A DNA stretch of 64,000 nt from an uncultured Luteimonas sp. GTDB lineage: Bacteria; Pseudomonadota; Gammaproteobacteria; Xanthomonadales; Xanthomonadaceae. The notes under the pieces were generated by a model. It saw only the letters and a list, made by a program, of their open reading frames with translations, was not told the origin of the DNA and made no database searches. Positions within the stretch are counted from its first letter, which is position 1. Each line of letters begins with the position of its first letter. The position numbers and the translations under genes were made by a program. The DNA lies in contig CAKTDC010000013.1 of NCBI GenBank assembly GCA_934541015.1, forward strand, positions 1 to 64,000. The letters run 5' to 3'. Below, piece after piece: positions 7,014 through 16,727 of the stretch.

Positions 7014-9500
7014 TCACTGGAGTCCCGGCAGGTCCTGCTTCGCTGTCGCGAACCCCTCCCAGGGGTCGCTGCGCAGCCGGGATGCCCGCTGCACTGCGGC
7101 ACGCAAGTCGTAATGCGCGGCCGACCCGATCCGGGACAGATCCTCCCAGCGCAGCGGCATGGCCACCGGCGCGCCCTTGCGCGCGCGCAGGACCCAGCCC
7201 GAGACGCTGGTGGCGCCGCGGGCGTTGCGCAGCCAGTCGATGAAGATCCTGCCGCGACGGATCTTCCTGGACGCGGACGCGACGTAGCGCATCGGCGACT
7301 GCAGCACCATCGCCCTGGCGAATGCCTCGCAGAACGCCTTGGCCTCATCCCAGTCGGCGCCGGGCCGGATCGGCACGCAGACATGGATGCCCTTTCCGCC
7401 CGACAGCCGCGGCCAGCTCTGCAGCCCGACTTCCGCGAGCCGGTCGCGCACGTCCCGCGCGGCGCGCCGGACTTCCGTCCACGCCACGTCTTCGCCCGGA
7501 TCCAGATCGAACACCAGGCGATCGGGACGCTCCGGCGTGCCGCGCTTCGCGCCCCAGGGATGGAACTCGATCACGTTCATCTGCACCAGCGACAGCACGC
7601 CCTCGATGTCGCGCACGTACAGGTATTCGTCCTCGCCGTCGCGTTCGCCCAGGCAGACCGGGTGGACGCCCGCACCGAGGCTGGCGCTGTGGTGCTTCTG
7701 GAAGAAGCATTCGTCCTGGATGCCGCCGGGGCAGCGCAGCAGCGACAGCGGCCGGTCGGCGATGCCGGGAAGCAGCCACTCGGCAACGGCGGTGTAGTAG
7801 TCGGCCACGTCGCGCTTGGTCAGGCCGGTGTCCGGGTAGAACACGCGCCCGGGACTGCTCAGCCGGCTGGTCATGCTCTCCTCCTCTGCTCTCCCCGGGC
7901 GCGACGTCGGCGCAGGCACCGGCGTGCCCCGATCCTCGCGCAGGCGCTGGAAGCTCGCCTGCCTGACCAGGCCTTCCTTGCCGCGCCCGCGCGTCTGCAC
8001 GTCCACCACCAGCGCCGGCCGTACCCACTGCACGCTGCGCAGCGTGAAGGGAACGTGCGCGGGCAGCTCCACCGGCGCGATCGTGGTGTGCATGCCCCGC
8101 AGGCGGCGGCTGAGCGCGCGCAGCATCCCGTCATCGAAGCCGCTGCCGACCCGACCCACGTAGCGCAGGCCACCGTCGCCGGCTTCGGCCAGCAGCAGCG
8201 AGCCGAAGCCGTGCCTGCTGCCGCGCGGCGGCGTGTAGCCGACGATGACGAAGGATTCGTCCGCCGCGTGCTTGAGCTTGATCCAGGCCTGGTGCCGGCC
8301 GCTGCGGTAAGGCGCATCCGCGCGCTTGCTGACGATGCCCTCGAGCCCGATGCGCCCACTTGCCGCCAGCACCTCATCCGCGTCGCCCTGCACATGTTCG
8401 CTGTAGGCGATCAGCGGCGAACCGGTGCGCGCGACCAGGGCGGACAGCAGCTCGCGCCGCTCGATCTGCGCGACTGCGCGCAGATCCACCCCGTCCAGAT
8501 ACAGCAGGTCGAACGCCACGTAGCGCAGCTCGTCGGTCTGCCCGCGTTCGAGCAGCCGCTGCAGCAGGCCGAAATCGCTGTGCCCGTGCCTGTCCAGCGC
8601 CACCAGTTCGCCATCGAGCACGGCCTGCTGCGCCGGCAGCGCCGCCAGGGCTTCAACCAGGCCCGGCAGGCGCCGGCTCCAGGGAAGCTGGTTGCGGGAA
8701 CACAGCTCGATCCGCGTTCCGCGGTAGGCGATGAGCCGGTAGCCGTCCCACTTGATCTCATGCAGCCAGCCCTCGCCCCTGGGCGGGCGCGTGCGCAGGG
8801 TGGCCAGCTGCGGCTCGACGTCGCCCGGCATCGGTCCGGGAGCCGCTCCGCCCAGCGCGCGTGCGCGTTCGGCCCATTCCCCGGGATCGTGGGCGGTACG
8901 GGATGCCGCAGGCTTGCGCGCCTTCCGCGCGGGCGCGGATCTGGCGCCTGCGCCGGCGGAGGGCTCACCGCCCCGATTCCGGTCTTCGCGTTCGAGCAGG
9001 GCGTCCGCATCGGTCCCGCGCGCCCAGGCATCCTTGCGTTTGATCAGCAGCCACTGCGGCTGCCGCCCGCGAGGACGCGTGCGGACCAGGCTGAACCGGC
9101 CCTGCAGCCGCTCGCCGTCGAGCGAGAAGTCGAGACGGCCTGCGGCAATGCTTTCCAGCGCGTCGCCCTCGGGCGTCCAGGTGCCGGTATCGAAGATCGA
9201 CACGTCGCCGGCACCATACTGCCCCTCGGGAATCGTTCCCTCGAAGCCGGCGTAGCCGAGCGGATGGTCCTCCACCTGCACCGCGAGGCGCCGCTCGCCC
9301 GCGCGCAGCGATGGCCCCTTCGGCACCGCCCAGCTCTTGAGCACGCCGTCGGCCTCGAGGCGGAAGTCGTAGTGGCGGGCCCGGGCATGGTGCAGCTGGA
9401 CCACGAAGGTGGGCCTGGAAGAGCGCCGGGCGCCGGCCTCGGCCGCGGGTTCGGGCGTGGCATCGAACCGGCGCTTGCGGGCGTAGTCGCGCAGGCTCAT
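7014..9500 (-). CDS. ligD: ATP-dependent DNA ligase LigD (end-joining ligase)
   Basis: An 828-residue multidomain enzyme of bacterial non-homologous end joining. Domain order is 3'-phosphoesterase (residues about 30-160, with FVVQLHHARARHYDFRLE and VPKGPS), a linker rich in Ala/Arg, ATP-dependent ligase with adenylated Lys250 in EIKWDGYR (about 225-530), then the primase-polymerase domain (about 545-828, with the metal-binding LVFDLDPGEDV). This PE-Lig-Pol order is that of Pseudomonas LigD. It seals and fills double-strand breaks held by Ku, mainly in stationary or desiccated cells. The ku stop lies 3 bases upstream of its start, so the two form one operon. Confidence 0.97.
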   Translation of the reverse strand: MSLRDYARKRRFDATPEPAAEAGARRSSRPTFVVQLHHARARHYDFRLEADGVLKSWAVPKGPSLRAGERRLAVQVEDHPLGYAGFEGTIPEGQYGAGDVSIFDTGTWTPEGDALESIAAGRLDFSLDGERLQGRFSLVRTRPRGRQPQWLLIKRKDAWARGTDADALLEREDRNRGGEPSAGAGARSAPARKARKPAASRTAHDPGEWAERARALGGAAPGPMPGDVEPQLATLRTRPPRGEGWLHEIKWDGYRLIAYRGTRIELCSRNQLPWSRRLPGLVEALAALPAQQAVLDGELVALDRHGHSDFGLLQRLLERGQTDELRYVAFDLLYLDGVDLRAVAQIERRELLSALVARTGSPLIAYSEHVQGDADEVLAASGRIGLEGIVSKRADAPYRSGRHQAWIKLKHAADESFVIVGYTPPRGSRHGFGSLLLAEAGDGGLRYVGRVGSGFDDGMLRALSRRLRGMHTTIAPVELPAHVPFTLRSVQWVRPALVVDVQTRGRGKEGLVRQASFQRLREDRGTPVPAPTSRPGRAEEESMTSRLSSPGRVFYPDTGLTKRDVADYYTAVAEWLLPGIADRPLSLLRCPGGIQDECFFQKHHSASLGAGVHPVCLGERDGEDEYLYVRDIEGVLSLVQMNVIEFHPWGAKRGTPERPDRLVFDLDPGEDVAWTEVRRAARDVRDRLAEVGLQSWPRLSGGKGIHVCVPIRPGADWDEAKAFCEAFARAMVLQSPMRYVASASRKIRRGRIFIDWLRNARGATSVSGWVLRARKGAPVAMPLRWEDLSRIGSAAHYDLRAAVQRASRLRSDPWEGFATAKQDLPGLQ

Positions 9501-9503
9501 GCC

Positions 9504-10460
9504 TCAGCCGGCCTTGCGCGTGGTCTTTCGTGCGGTCTTGCCCGTGGCCTTGGCGGCGCTCTTGCGGGTCGACTTCCGCGGTGCCTTGCCCGGGGAATCG
9601 GCGCCCTTGCCGGTCTTGCCCGCCTTCGTGGCGGATGCGCCGGCTTTCCCGCCCTTCCCGCCCTTGCCTTCCAGGCTGCGCTTGAGCAGGTCCGCGAAAT
9701 CGATGACGTTGGTGGCCGCGCCCTCCTGCGGGCGTTCATCGTCCTCGTCCCCGGCCTGCACGACCCGCCTGGCGCGGACACGCTGTTCGATGACCTTCTG
9801 CAGCCGTTCGCGGAAATCGTCGGTGTACCCGGCCGGGTTCCAGGGCGAACTCATGGAAGCGATCAGCTGCTCGGCCATCTCCACCTCGCGCGCGCTGATC
9901 TTCCACTTCGCGCCCTTTCCCTCCGGAAGCCTGTACTCGGCCGGATCGACCAGCTCCTGGGGAAAGCGCAGCACCATCATCAGCAGGGCATCGCCCCTGG
10001 GCAGCACGGCGGCAAGATATTCGCGCGTGCGGATCACCACCCTGCCGATCCCGGCCTTGCCGGTGCGCGCCAGCACATCGCGCAGCAGCACATAGCCCTT
10101 CTCCGCCTTGCTGGCCGGCTCGAGCACATAGGGCTTCTCGAAGTATTCGGGTCCGATGTCGTCCAGGTCGACGAAGGAATCGATATCGATGGTTTCCTTC
10201 CGGTCCGGCGCGGCGGCGGCGATGTCTTCCTCCTCCAGCACGACATAGCTGCCCTTGTCGTACTCGAAGGCCTTCACCACCTCCTTCCACGGCACCTCCT
10301 CGCCGGTGTCCTCGTTGACCCGCTCGTAACGCACGCGGGCATGGTCGCGACTGTCGAGCAGGCGGAACTGGAGATCCACCCGGCGCTCCCCGGTCATCAG
10401 CTTGACCGGCACGTTGAGCAGGCCGAACGACAGCATTCCTGTCCAGATCGGGCGGGCCAT
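9504..10460 (-). CDS. ku: Ku homodimer DNA end-binding protein
   Basis: A 318-residue protein starting MARPIWTGMLSFGLLNVPVKL, the canonical bacterial Ku N-terminus. The Ku core is about residues 1-255. The C-terminal tail (about 265-318) is unusually long and basic, with Gly-Lys and Lys-Ser/Thr-Arg-Lys repeats (KSTRKSAAKATGKTARK), like histone H1-type tails. Ku binds broken DNA ends and recruits LigD through its C-terminal region. ATG 10460 is chosen over the longer frame because CAGGAGG precedes it well and it gives the conserved start. It is the first gene of the ku-ligD operon. Confidence 0.97.
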   Translation of the reverse strand: MARPIWTGMLSFGLLNVPVKLMTGERRVDLQFRLLDSRDHARVRYERVNEDTGEEVPWKEVVKAFEYDKGSYVVLEEEDIAAAAPDRKETIDIDSFVDLDDIGPEYFEKPYVLEPASKAEKGYVLLRDVLARTGKAGIGRVVIRTREYLAAVLPRGDALLMMVLRFPQELVDPAEYRLPEGKGAKWKISAREVEMAEQLIASMSSPWNPAGYTDDFRERLQKVIEQRVRARRVVQAGDEDDERPQEGAATNVIDFADLLKRSLEGKGGKGGKAGASATKAGKTGKGADSPGKAPRKSTRKSAAKATGKTARKTTRKAG

Positions 10461-10755
10461 GGAATCGCCTCCTGATGGATACGTGAGCCGTGTACGACGC
10501 CAGCCCCGTCGAGGGCGCAACGGTCAACCGGCGTAAGACCACGGCATCGCGCCGCCGCGGCCGAGGCCAGCATCGTCAATCGTGCGCGCAGCTGCCGTGA
10601 AGGCGGGCCTGCGGGCGGGGCGCTGGACGTGCGCCATCCCGCCGCATCGCCCGCGGAACTCCCACGCCGCCAGCGACCGCTCGAGCCATCCATGGAGGCC
10701 GCGACGGTGTCCCTCCCTTCATCCCGCAATGACGGTCGATCGCTAGCCTTCGGCC

Positions 10756-11817
10756 ATGACTTCCCCACGACGCGGCGGTACGCATCCCGGCCAGTTGCCT
10801 GCGCTCCGCCACGTCGACGACACCGCGCCCGGTCTCCGCCGCCTCCGCTGCGGCCGCGGCTTCCGCTATCTGGACGCCGACGGGCAGCCGGTCCGCGATC
10901 GCGCCACGCTCGAACGCATCCGCTCGCTGGCGATTCCGCCGGCCTACCGCGACGTGTGGATCTGCGCCTTCGCCGACGGCCACCTGCAGGCGGTGGGACG
11001 CGACGCGCGGGGGCGGAAACAGTACCGCTACCACCCGCGATGGCGGATCCAGCGCGATGGCCACAAGTTCGCCCGTCTGGTCGCCTTCGCCGCGGCGCTG
11101 CCGCGGCTGCGTCGCGCGATGCGCCGGGATCTGTCGCAGCCGGGCCTGACGCGGGACAAGGTGCTGGCGACCGTGGTCTGGATCATGTCGGCCACCCTGC
11201 TGCGCGTGGGCAATCCCGGGTATGCGCGCGACAACGGCTCGTTCGGGCTGACCACCCTGCGCAGCCGGCATGCCCGGTTTGCCGGCGGCGCCCTGCGCCT
11301 CCGGTTCCGCGGCAAGGGCGGCCGTCCGCTCGACGTGGGGATCGACGATCCGCGCCTGGTGCGGCGACTGCGCGTCATCCACCAGTTGCCGGGGCAGATG
11401 CTGTTCCAGTACCGCGACCCGGGAGGCGCGCTGCGGCCCGTCGACTCGGGCATGGTCAACGACTATCTGCGCGAGCGCATGGGCGAGGACTTCACGGCCA
11501 AAGACTTCCGCACCTGGGGCGCGACCCGCGCCGCAATCGACGCGCTCGCCGCCACGCCGCTGCCCGACCCTGCATCCGAGGCGGCGCTGTGCCGGATCGA
11601 ACGCGATCTGGTCCGGTCGGTCGCGGCGCTGCTGGGCAATACCGCCGCGGTCTGCCGCAAGTCGTATATCGATCCTGCGGTCTTTGCCTGCTGGCGCGAC
11701 GGCAGCCTGGCGGCGGCCATGGCCGGCCTCCGTGGCGCGCGGCAGCGGGACACCGCTGCCCGGAAGTTCCTGGCAAGCACCCGCCGCCAACGGATCGACG
11801 GCTCCGCCCGCCGCTGA
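10756..11817 (+). CDS. DNA topoisomerase IB
   Basis: A 353-residue eukaryotic/poxvirus-like type IB topoisomerase, which relaxes supercoils through a 3'-phosphotyrosine. Visible features are the N-terminal FRYLDADGQPVRD / LAIPPAYRDVWIC region, the RDKVLATVVWIM and RVGNPGYARDNGSFGLTTL block containing an active-site Arg, FRGKGG with the catalytic Lys, and the nucleophile Tyr304 in CRKSYIDP. The length is normal for bacterial TopIB. It is divergent from ku across 295 bases that hold no other gene I can see, and belongs to the surrounding stress/DNA-maintenance block. Confidence 0.93.
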   Translation: MTSPRRGGTHPGQLPALRHVDDTAPGLRRLRCGRGFRYLDADGQPVRDRATLERIRSLAIPPAYRDVWICAFADGHLQAVGRDARGRKQYRYHPRWRIQRDGHKFARLVAFAAALPRLRRAMRRDLSQPGLTRDKVLATVVWIMSATLLRVGNPGYARDNGSFGLTTLRSRHARFAGGALRLRFRGKGGRPLDVGIDDPRLVRRLRVIHQLPGQMLFQYRDPGGALRPVDSGMVNDYLRERMGEDFTAKDFRTWGATRAAIDALAATPLPDPASEAALCRIERDLVRSVAALLGNTAAVCRKSYIDPAVFACWRDGSLAAAMAGLRGARQRDTAARKFLASTRRQRIDGSARR

Positions 11818-11940
11818 CGGGCGGCCATCGCCGCCGGAGGCGTGGATTTGCGCTGCGTGAAAGCTTCTCCGGCTGGCTCTCACCGGCGCTTACCGCCCGC
11901 TTCGTAGAGTGCTGGCTCCCAACCCGAACCGGAGCAGGAC

Positions 11941-12441
11941 ATGGCAGTCAAATCCATCGAAGAACTGTTCATCCACGAGCTGTCCGACATCTACAGCGCC
12001 GAGAAGCAGCTGACCAAGGCGCTGCCGCGGCTGGCCAAAGCCGCGCATTCGGAGCAGTTGGCCGCAGCTTTCGAGACCCATCTCGAAGAGACCCACGGCC
12101 AGATCGAACGCATCGACCAGGTGGTGGAGGTGCTCGGCATCAAGCTCAAGCGCATCAAGTGCGCGGCCATGGAAGGCCTGATCGAGGAAGGCAAGGACGT
12201 GATCGAACAGGTCGAGGCCGGACCGCTGCGCGATGCCGCGCTGATCGGCGGCGCGCAGAAGGTCGAGCACTACGAGATCGCGGCCTACGGCACCCTCGCC
12301 GCCCTCGCCCGTCAGCTCGGCTACAGGAAGGCGCTGCCCCTGATCCAGGAAACCCTGGACGAGGAAAAGGCGACCGACGAGAAGCTGACGATGCTTGCCG
12401 AAGGTGGAACGAACGAGCGCGCCGCGGCCCAGGCGGCGTGA
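11941..12441 (+). CDS. Ferritin-like DUF892 protein (YciE/YciF family)
   Basis: A 166-residue all-helical protein of the YciE/YciF (DUF892) family, whose members fold as four-helix bundles with a ferritin-like di-metal site and are induced by stress. Evidence is the family opening IEELFIHELSDIYSAEKQL, the metal-ligand type patterns ETHLEETHGQ and KVEHYEIAAYGT, and the C-terminal EETLDEEKATDEKLT. The biochemical role is not established for the family. The start ATG 11941 has GGAG 7-8 bases upstream. A strong hairpin lies just after the gene. Confidence 0.92.
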   Translation: MAVKSIEELFIHELSDIYSAEKQLTKALPRLAKAAHSEQLAAAFETHLEETHGQIERIDQVVEVLGIKLKRIKCAAMEGLIEEGKDVIEQVEAGPLRDAALIGGAQKVEHYEIAAYGTLAALARQLGYRKALPLIQETLDEEKATDEKLTMLAEGGTNERAAAQAA

Positions 12442-12451
12442 GTCGCGATGC

Positions 12452-12477
12452 CCGCGCGGGGGGCGATCCCCGCGCGG
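12452..12477. terminator. Strong GC hairpin between convergent genes
   Basis: Perfect 10-base arms (CCGCGCGGGG / CCCCGCGCGG) with a 6-base loop lie between the ends of two convergent genes (DUF892 ending 12441 and DUF421 ending 12572). It lacks the T-run of a classical intrinsic terminator, so termination is plausible but not certain. Confidence 0.4.
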
Positions 12478-12571
12478 CGCGGCAGGACACAAGACCTCGT
12501 GCGGCGGCCGTCGGGGTACCACGTTCGCCGCCGCACGCGCCTGTGTGTGGCAACACCGTGCCCAATCCGGG

Positions 12572-13060
12572 TCACGACTCGCGCTTCACCACGGTGATTT
12601 CTCCCGAGTTCTCCAGCATGACCAGGCGGACCTCCGCCAGGTCGGCGCAATCGGCCTTGCGCAACGCGGTTTCGAAATCCTCCTCGCTGATCGAGTTCCC
12701 GCGCAGCTGCTGCGGGAACACCCGCCCGTCGCGGGCCAGGACCACGGGCGCGCCCTCCACGATCTCGTCGAACCTGCGATTGCGGGCGCTCGCATAGCCC
12801 ACGATCCAGTTGAGTGCCAGCAGGGTGGCGGCGAGCAGCAGCCCGCCGACCAGGGAGATGTCGTCGCCGATCAGCGAGTTCTGCACCGCGGTACCGAGCA
12901 GTACGACCACCACCAGGTCGAAGGGGGTGTACTGCCCGACCGTCCGCTTTCCCGCCAGCCGGAGCATGAACAGCACGACCACGTAGACCGCTGTGGCGCG
13001 CAGCACGAATTCCCACCAGGGCGCGCTCAGCGAGAACAGACGTTCCAGTGTGTCGTCCAC
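12572..13060 (-). CDS. DUF421/YetF-type membrane protein
   Basis: A 162-residue protein: short N-terminus, three hydrophobic segments (about 18-35, 45-65, 68-90), then the soluble YetF/DUF421 C-terminal domain with the family signature RRFDEIVEGAPVVLARDGRVFPQQLRGNSISEEDFETALR. The membrane part includes the conserved LRLAGKRTVGQYTPFDLVVVVLLG. Function is unproven; relatives occur in stress and spore contexts. The start GTG 13060 is preferred to GTG 13081 because GAGGAGG (13066-13072 on the other strand) lies 5 bases before it and inside the longer version. Confidence 0.9.
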   Translation of the reverse strand: MDDTLERLFSLSAPWWEFVLRATAVYVVVLFMLRLAGKRTVGQYTPFDLVVVVLLGTAVQNSLIGDDISLVGGLLLAATLLALNWIVGYASARNRRFDEIVEGAPVVLARDGRVFPQQLRGNSISEEDFETALRKADCADLAEVRLVMLENSGEITVVKRES

Positions 13061-13123
13061 GTGATCCTCCTCAGGCGCCACCGCCGCCCCGGGAACCCTG
13101 CGGGGCGGCGGAGGTCGTATCGG

Positions 13124-13793
13124 TCAGTGCGGCTGCGGAGGCTGCTGCTGTCCGGGCGTTCCGGTGGTGCCTGCCTGGCGCCGGTCGCCGGCCCGCGCCG
13201 AAGCGGGATCATCGCGCCCCTGGGGTTGCGATCCGCGGCCGCCATCGGTCGCAGAGGACTCGCGGCCGTGCCCGCGGCCCACACGCAGGCGGTTCTCGAC
13301 CTCCTTCGCGCCCATGATCCCGTCGGCGATGTCCTCGACGCGGTGCTTCATCCAGCGGCTGGAGAATTCACCTTCGAGCACGATGCACCCGCCCTCGCAG
13401 CGCGGATCGACCTGCCTGGCATCGACAAGCGGATCGTCGCAGAGCTGTTCGCACAGATCTTCGAGAATCCGGTCGTCGGAACGCACATAGCCGCGCGGGC
13501 CGTTGCCGCGCTGGTCGCCGGAGGACGTCTCGACGCCTGCTTCCCCGCCCGTCTGCCTGCCCGCCGGGGCGGCCCCGTACCCGCGGTTGCTCCGCCCGTG
13601 CATCGCCGCCCTGCCCTCGTTCCACTCGCCCTCGCGCCGGGACCGGTCGCTCCCTGTCGCACCCGATTCCAGCCAGTCGCGGCCGCGCTCCAGGTAGCGG
13701 GCGCCCGCATCCAGGATCTGCCCCGCGACCGCCCTGAACTCACCGATTCCGGCGGGCGCGTGTCCGTGACGCTGCGTATACCTGCTTCTTGAA

Positions 13794-13801
<8 letters not shown>
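13124..13801 (-). CDS. BON-domain-containing protein
   Basis: A 225-residue protein. A low-complexity N-terminal half is rich in Arg, Gly and Ser. A BON-like domain follows at about residues 105-180 (YVRSDDRILEDLCEQLCDDPLVDA, GEFSSRWMKHRVEDIADGI, VENRLRV). The tail is rich in Gly, Gln and Pro (GTTGTPGQQQPPQPH). BON domains typically bind membranes or support osmotic-shock proteins. No signal peptide is evident. The GTG start at 13801 lies inside the 3' end of the preceding SDR gene, and GGAGGAGG of that gene's last codons sits 8 bases upstream, so translation is coupled. Confidence 0.82.
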
Positions 13802-15139
<1,338 letters not shown>

Positions 15140-15141
15140 CA

Positions 15142-15729
15142 ATGGCGAGCACCGGATCGGTGCCGGCACTGCTGGTCATCGACATGATCAGCCTGTTCGA
15201 TTTCCCGTCGTCGGCCCGGCTGACCGCGCCGGCGCTGGCCGCGGCGCGCAGGATCCGGGGACTGCGCGGGCGCTTCCACGAACGCGAATGGCCCGTGGTC
15301 TACGTGAACGACCACTTCGCCCGATGGCGGGCCGATTTCCGCGAACTGGTGGCGCTGGCCATGGCCAGCGAGGGAGCGCCGCAGGAAATCGCCGGACTGA
15401 TCGCACCGCAGCCGCAGGACTACCTGGTGCCGAAGCCCAAGCACTCGGCCTTCCTCGGCACGGCGCTGCCGGCCCTGCTGGCCAAGCTCGGCGTGCGCCG
15501 GCTGCTGCTCGCGGGCATGTCGCTGGAAGGCTGCGTGCTTGCGACCGCGCTTGACGCCAACGCCCGCGAGTTCGAAGTCGGCGTGGTCCGCGAGGCGGTC
15601 GCGGGCCTGCCCGGACTGCGCGAGCCGACCTTCAAGGTGCTCACCGGCTCCGGGGCGGCGCGGGTCGTGCCGCTGCGCAGCGCGCTGGCCTGGGCCGGCG
15701 GCGTGGAGCACCGGCGCAGCCGGAAATGA
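15142..15729 (+). CDS. Isochorismatase-like cysteine hydrolase
   Basis: A 195-residue isochorismatase-superfamily hydrolase. The catalytic triad is visible: Asp in ALLVIDM (residue about 14), Lys in VPKPKHSAF, and Cys in LLAGMSLEGCVLATALDA, the usual cis-peptide and nucleophile region. Such enzymes hydrolyse amides or vinyl ethers (nicotinamidase, isochorismatase); the substrate here is not predictable. Start ATG 15142 lies 2 bases after the small EETFPASDP gene and has no strong ribosome site of its own, which fits translational coupling. Confidence 0.88.
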   Translation: MASTGSVPALLVIDMISLFDFPSSARLTAPALAAARRIRGLRGRFHEREWPVVYVNDHFARWRADFRELVALAMASEGAPQEIAGLIAPQPQDYLVPKPKHSAFLGTALPALLAKLGVRRLLLAGMSLEGCVLATALDANAREFEVGVVREAVAGLPGLREPTFKVLTGSGAARVVPLRSALAWAGGVEHRRSRK

Positions 15730-15854
15730 GGCGCACCGGAGAACTGCACACAGCCTGGGCGACTGATCTGCCCCTGCCCGTCAAAGCCGCGACGACGGAA
15801 GCGCCGCGCAACGGGTGCAGGCCCGGTCATCGAGCGTCTTCGATAGCCGGCACT

Positions 15855-16727
15855 TCACTGTCGCCCGATTCCGCCTTCGCCTGATGACAGCGCTCGATCA
15901 GCCTTGTCACCGGCAGACGCCGGCGACGCTGCCGGGGCCATGCGCCGGGCCGCCTTGTAGTCGCGCACGCGGCCGGCCGCGACGGCGGTGCGCGAGCCCA
16001 CGATCATCTCGGTCGCCCAGCCCATCAGCACGTCGTTGTAGGCCTTCTGCGCCGGCTTTTCGCTGAAACCGTGGTCGGCGTCGCCGATCAGCCGTCGCGT
16101 CATGGTCCGCGCCCTGCTGAAGGCGGCGGCGTAGTTGTCGATCACCTGGCGCGGAATGATCCTGTCGTTCCCGGCCTCCACCAGCAGGACATCGCCGGCA
16201 AATCCCGCGCAGGCGCGCAGGGCGCGGTTGTCCTGCGCCGCCACCGCCTGCCGCCGGTAGCGCTCCAGTTCCGGGTCCTCGTGCAGCTGGCGCTTGGGCA
16301 TGTCCCAGTCGCGGTCCAAGTACAGGGCCGGGGTGCGCAGAGCCAGCCAGCGCACCGGTCGCAGCGCCGACAGGATCGCGGCCAGGTAGCCGCCATAGCT
16401 CACGCCGACGATCGCCATGGTGTCGGCGTCCACCTGCCGCTGCCCCGCCAGCCAGTCGTAGGCGGCGCACAGATCCTGCAGGTTCTGCGCGCGGCTCACG
16501 GTCTCCCTGCGCACGGCGTTGGCACGATGCCCGCGCAGGTCGAAGGTCAGGCAGACACAGCCCAGCGCGGCGACCTCGCGGGCACGGCTCAGGTCCTGCT
16601 CCTGACTGCCGCCCCATCCGTGCACGAAGAGCACACCCGGCAACTCGCGCTGGGGAACCAGCACCGTCGCCTCGACCGCATCGCCGGGCCCGACCTCGAT
16701 GCACCGGCGGTCGAGCTCAACGTCCAT
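15855..16727 (-). CDS. Alpha/beta hydrolase (dienelactone-hydrolase-like)
   Basis: A 290-residue cytoplasmic hydrolase with all catalytic elements: oxyanion loop VLFVHGWGGSQEQDL, nucleophile Ser110 in VGVSYGGY, acid Asp188 in EAGNDRIIP and His219 in GDADHGFSE. It resembles acyl-aminoacyl peptidase/dienelactone hydrolase-type enzymes; the substrate is unknown. Its ATG overlaps the end of the DUF3182 gene by 11 bases (start 16727, upstream stop at 16717), so the two are translated together and probably act on the same compound. The last 20 residues are Ser/Gly-rich and look dispensable. Confidence 0.9.
   Translation of the reverse strand: MDVELDRRCIEVGPGDAVEATVLVPQRELPGVLFVHGWGGSQEQDLSRAREVAALGCVCLTFDLRGHRANAVRRETVSRAQNLQDLCAAYDWLAGQRQVDADTMAIVGVSYGGYLAAILSALRPVRWLALRTPALYLDRDWDMPKRQLHEDPELERYRRQAVAAQDNRALRACAGFAGDVLLVEAGNDRIIPRQVIDNYAAAFSRARTMTRRLIGDADHGFSEKPAQKAYNDVLMGWATEMIVGSRTAVAAGRVRDYKAARRMAPAASPASAGDKADRALSSGEGGIGRQ

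Noticed and set aside
7113..10475. 1120-codon plus-strand open frame opposite ligD and ku
   Set aside because: High-GC shadow of two well-identified genes; composition is low complexity with no family pattern.
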